A DNA stretch of 64,000 nucleotides from Onchocerca volvulus (lineage: Eukaryota; Nematoda; Chromadorea; Rhabditida; Onchocercidae). A program made the translations under genes and the position numbers. The DNA lies in assembly GCA_000499405.2 (NCBI GenBank), contig HG738138.1, forward strand, positions 2,604,001-2,668,000. The letters run 5' to 3'. Positions within the stretch are counted from its first letter, which is position 1, and every line of letters starts with the position of its first letter. Below the pieces are notes generated by a model. It was not told the DNA's origin, did no database searches, and was given only the letters and a program-made list of their open reading frames with translations. Positions 62,283-64,000 of this stretch are shown here, in pieces.

Positions 62283-64000
62283 TTTAATAAAAATTGTTTG
62301 CCTTTTTTCTTTTCTCTTCTTTTTTCCCGAACAAATCATTAAATATTTCATGAAAATAATTTGTTTTTTTCGAGGAACAAAATTTGTTGAAATTTGAAAT
62401 TATTTCAAACTTTTTTTTTTTTTTTTAAATGAACTGAATTCAAAAATTTATCAGATCAAATGTATGCTGATAACGATTGATTTGTTCTTTTTTTCCTCGA
62501 ATAGATCGTTAAATATTTGTTGAAATTTGAAACATTTCAATGTTTTATATACTACTGAATTGTTTATCAGACCAGATGTATGCTGATTGCGATTGATTTG
62601 TTTAACTTTTGCAAATCAGTAACTTTTCATAAGAGATGCTAAGCGTCACATTGGAAAATTTCTTTAATGAAATATGGAAATTAGAATTGAAAATCGTTTT
62701 AATCATATTTATAATTTATATACATAGAGTACTGGAATGGATATCAGGCCAGTGACGATAAAATAACTTTTAAATTTCGTATGAGTAAAAAAGTACGAAA
62801 CAGTAAAAAATAAGTATAATACTTTAAATGTTAAATATTAAAATTATTTTTTCAATCTGCCTGATAAAAATTTTAAAAAAATGAAAATGAAATAGTTATA
62901 TTTCCAAAACAATTTTCCAATAATAATAATAATAAGCATCAATTTCATAGCTTTTTTTTTTTAGTTTCAAACGATTTAAAACTTTTTTCTCTTAATGAAT
63001 TTTGCAATTCAAATTCATCAGGTTTTGTTATAAATTTATTGAGATATCAAAAAATGAAATGCTAAATTAATACTGTTGAAAAAAGAACTTTTAATTTAGA
63101 AAACAATGAAACGGAGAAAAATTGGGCTTAAATAATTTAAAAATGAAATATAAAAAATCAAGTTAGACTCAGAATAATTATATAATTTTATAAAATTATT
63201 GTATGAATAGATTTTATAACAAAAATGTCCAATTTTTTTTATAAAATAATTCGAAGTTATTTCTTTTTTTTTTTTTTTTTTAAATTGTTCAAGTATTTTT
63301 TACAGTGCTATGGAAATGAACAAAAATGAATCTATTTCATCCCTAATTTATTTTAATTAAAGAATTTATTGCATTTTTATTTTCCATAATTCGCAAATAA
63401 CCAAACATAGTTTCTATGCTACATTTAATAAAAAAATGCATCATAATTGAGCACAATTTAATTGCAAATATATTTAATACGTCTGTAATTAAATGTGCAT
63501 TCAATAAATTCGTTCATTTTTCTTTTTTTTTTCTTTTTTCGAAATACTTTTTTATTATTTTTATTTCTTCCAGAAAAAAAAAATTATTTGATGACAACTG
63601 TATTTTGTTTGATTGAAACAGATGTAATTAAAAACTATTTGGCGCAAAAAAAAAAGCTCATTTTGATGAATTTAAGAATTTAATTGCAACAATTTTGAAA
63701 ATTCTTCACAAACAATAATTTTTTCGTTAAAATTTTTTTTCATATTATATTTTTCAGAAAAAAAAAAAAAATTCAAAACTTCTTTCAAAATTCTTCCACA
63801 GTGGAAATTTTTTTAAAGAAAAATTGGAAATTTTAAAAGAAATTTTAATTTTCAATAAAACTAATTGCTCTGGTCATATTAAATTGAAATTTGATTAATA
63901 TGATTAACGAGGTGGAAGAGAAAAATTTAGAAAATAGAATTTTCCCCGAAAAAATATTACGATTAATAAATAAATTAACTATTCGGAGTTTTCCATAAGC
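62283..64000. other. 3' flank of the DM gene, no further gene seen
   Basis: AT-rich DNA with T runs. It contains an imperfect duplication (conserved segments from 62449 and 62565, period 116 nt). No exon chain was found up to the window edge. Confidence 0.55.

Noticed and set aside
1..64000. Operon, CRISPR array, tRNA/rRNA genes, transposase or bacterial (Wolbachia-like) insert
   Set aside because: No regularly spaced repeats, no tRNA-like B-box or cloverleaf that I could fold, no transposase or reverse-transcriptase motif, no intronless bacterial-style gene, and same-strand neighbours are too far apart for a typical nematode operon.

Overview
The window is nuclear DNA from a nematode. It is strongly AT-rich, full of long A/T homopolymers, and its genes are split by many introns with TTTCAG-type acceptors. 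A large cell-surface protein carries DB modules, a family known mainly from nematodes. A splice acceptor lies 0-47 nt upstream of every inferred start codon, as expected of spliced-leader trans-splicing. A spirurid/filarial-type (clade III) worm is my best guess, but the species cannot be told from sequence alone.

Layout: 1-8150 has no recognisable gene and contains a GC-rich island followed by a 22-base poly-C run. 8151-20525 (+) is a 26-exon gene for a type I membrane protein of about 1481 aa, IGDB-like, mixing Ig, FN3, four DB modules and one Lustrin-type cysteine-rich repeat. 21868-25059 (-) is ric-3, the ER chaperone for nicotinic acetylcholine receptors, convergent with the igdb gene. 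27924-31610 (+) is CDP-diacylglycerol synthase (cdgs-1), divergent from ric-3. 34819-36666 (+) is a DIF-1/CACT-type mitochondrial acylcarnitine carrier. 38786-40969 (-) is a caveolin. 43285-44870 (-) is a 154-aa secreted cysteine-rich protein with a PAN/apple-like core, assembled here from four exons. About 8 kb of AT-rich DNA follows with no gene seen. 52854-55137 (+) is a decayed SLC6 (sodium:neurotransmitter symporter) pseudogene. 59872-62282 (+) is a five-exon DM-domain (doublesex/MAB-3 related) transcription factor.

The genes do not form one pathway or operon; each has its own start and most are kilobases apart. Broad themes are neuromuscular/sensory surface biology (igdb, ric-3, the SLC6 relic), lipid and membrane handling (cdgs-1, acylcarnitine carrier, caveolin), one secreted PAN-like protein and one probable sex- or neuron-specific regulator.

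All exon models were built by hand from reading frame, splice consensus and phase. In every intact gene the phases close exactly and the frame stays open from ATG to stop. No tRNA, rRNA, CRISPR array, transposase or bacterial-type insert was recognised.
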